From: Lycocorax pyrrhopterus obiensis
Lineage: Eukaryota; Chordata; Aves; Passeriformes; Paradisaeidae
DNA length: 64,000 nt
Assembly: GCA_014706295.1 (NCBI GenBank)
Contig: JACSVZ010000001.1
Coordinates: 115,703,111-115,767,110, forward strand
Direction of reading: 5' to 3'
The notes below the pieces were generated by a model that was given only the letters and a program-made list of their open reading frames with translations, was not told the origin of the DNA and did not search any database. Position numbers and translations under genes: made by a program. Shown here piece by piece: positions 63,037 to 64,000 of the stretch; position 1 is the first letter of the stretch; each line of letters opens with the position of its first letter.

Positions 63037-64000
63037 TTAGGAAATTGAATTGAGAGAAAGATCTCCTCCCATGAGAGCTAAATGGGGAAAAAAGTGGGTT
63101 TGTTTGCAGACACCTACTGTTCCTATTCTGTGCAAGTCTTCCTATAATTAAAAGCTCAATAGTCCAGTTCAAATTTCAAAATTTAGCATCCTCTGACTCT
63201 TTTGGGGATGGTCGCTGAATAAATCTAAACAGAGCCACCAAAAAGCACCGAGCAGCTCTGAGTCCCATCACTCTGTAAAAATGCAGAGATCAAAAGGAAA
63301 GTGACTGCTGCAAGGAAAAAAACTGTTCAGCTCATGTGACTTAAATCACATTAGAATCCAAGTGGCTTATTGATTTGTTAACAACATTGAATTAACTGAG
63401 AAGTGGAGAATTACACATTGAGACTCAATCTCGAGATGGCCCTTTCTGTTTGAGTGAGGGCTAGGTGCTGCTCAGAACTGAAGGACTCACAGGCATCACT
63501 GGCAAGAGAAGCACTCAGCCACGCCCACAAGTTCCCTTTTATCCCACCCTTGGCACCCCGTGCTCTTCCAGACTCATCTTCCACATCCCCTACCTTGACA
63601 AGACTGTAAATTCCCCCTGCTTAAAAAGCAGGGGTTAGGCCATTAATTCTCAGCAGCAGAAGACTCAGAAATCCCTCTGGCTCTGACCTGCCACGACACA
63701 GGCCACACACCAAACACCTGCGATTCAAAGGCAAGCTCCATAAGGCGTGCTTAGCATCCCAAAGAAATCCCAGCCTGGGTGGCAATCCATCCTAAACAGC
63801 CTCTGCTCTGGATGACCCGGACTGAAAATGCTCTGCCAAGTGAATTTTTAAGGTTTTACAAGGATGCAGTTAGCTCGTTTCACTTGGGAAGGCTTTACGG
63901 ACCGAAGATCTTAACCTCTGTCTGTAAACATAAGACAAAGCAAGGGGCCAGGAGTTAAAACTCCAGCCAAGCTGTTTTCAAGTTCATGCATGCAATGCAG
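63037..64000. other. Non-coding sequence with a small hairpin
   Basis: No gene is seen. CCCCTGCTT and AAGCAGGGG (63614-63634) form a 9-bp stem with a 3-base loop. The last kilobase is slightly richer in G+C, without CpG-island character. Confidence 0.6.

Noticed and set aside
63614..63634. 9-bp stem with 3-base loop as a terminator or RNA gene
   Set aside because: A stem-loop terminator has no meaning in vertebrate DNA, and the stem is too short for a microRNA; kept only as a note.
1..64000. CRISPR array, bacterial operon, tRNA or rRNA genes
   Set aside because: No regularly spaced direct repeats, no ribosome-binding-site-led gene series, and no cloverleaf or rRNA core sequence were seen; the repeats present are vertebrate CR1 and simple repeats.

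Overview
This window looks like nuclear DNA from a bird, and it appears to be entirely non-coding. It is AT-rich, low in CpG, and full of short poly-A/poly-T runs and simple repeats. No open reading frame looks like a conserved protein, and I see no rRNA, tRNA, operon, CRISPR array or intact mobile-element gene. The avian call rests on a chicken-repeat-1 (CR1) LINE 3' end at 62971-63036, with the typical terminal octamer-like sequence, and on three older CR1-clade remnants. Repeat density is otherwise low, as in bird genomes. I cannot tell whether the window is an intergenic gene desert or one very long intron, and I cannot name a species or chromosome.

Layout. 1-10 kb: unique AT-rich sequence with two slightly GC-richer patches (about 1.2-1.4 and 1.9-2.5 kb), a few poly-A runs, and the longest open frame of the window (8486-9211, probably chance). 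10.1-10.24 kb: a T/G-rich low-complexity tract ending in a G-quadruplex motif. 10-22 kb: unique sequence, including a 20-base exact repeat shared between 9.7 and 12.2 kb. 22.8-23.2 kb: a cluster of homeodomain-type TAATTA sites that looks like a conserved enhancer. 33-36 kb: very AT-rich sequence with three POU octamers. 37.9-38.4 kb: a minus-strand CR1 reverse-transcriptase remnant. 41.97 kb: an 18-bp perfect palindrome. 48.77-49.15 kb: a minus-strand CR1/L3-type 3' end. 50.9-51.0 kb: four same-orientation GATA sites. 53.4-53.6 and 61.2-61.4 kb: two long tracts made almost only of A and C. 55.79 kb: a perfect 15-bp inverted repeat. 56.25-56.3 kb: further TAATTA sites. 58.15-58.48 kb: a third minus-strand CR1 remnant covering the RT catalytic region. 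62.97 kb: the plus-strand CR1 3' end.

No genes here work together as a system. If the window has function, it is most likely as distal cis-regulatory DNA, or as intron or lncRNA sequence; the motif clusters are the best candidates. I found no previously undescribed gene system. All calls come from reading the sequence and from remembered family consensus patterns; no alignment or conservation score was run.
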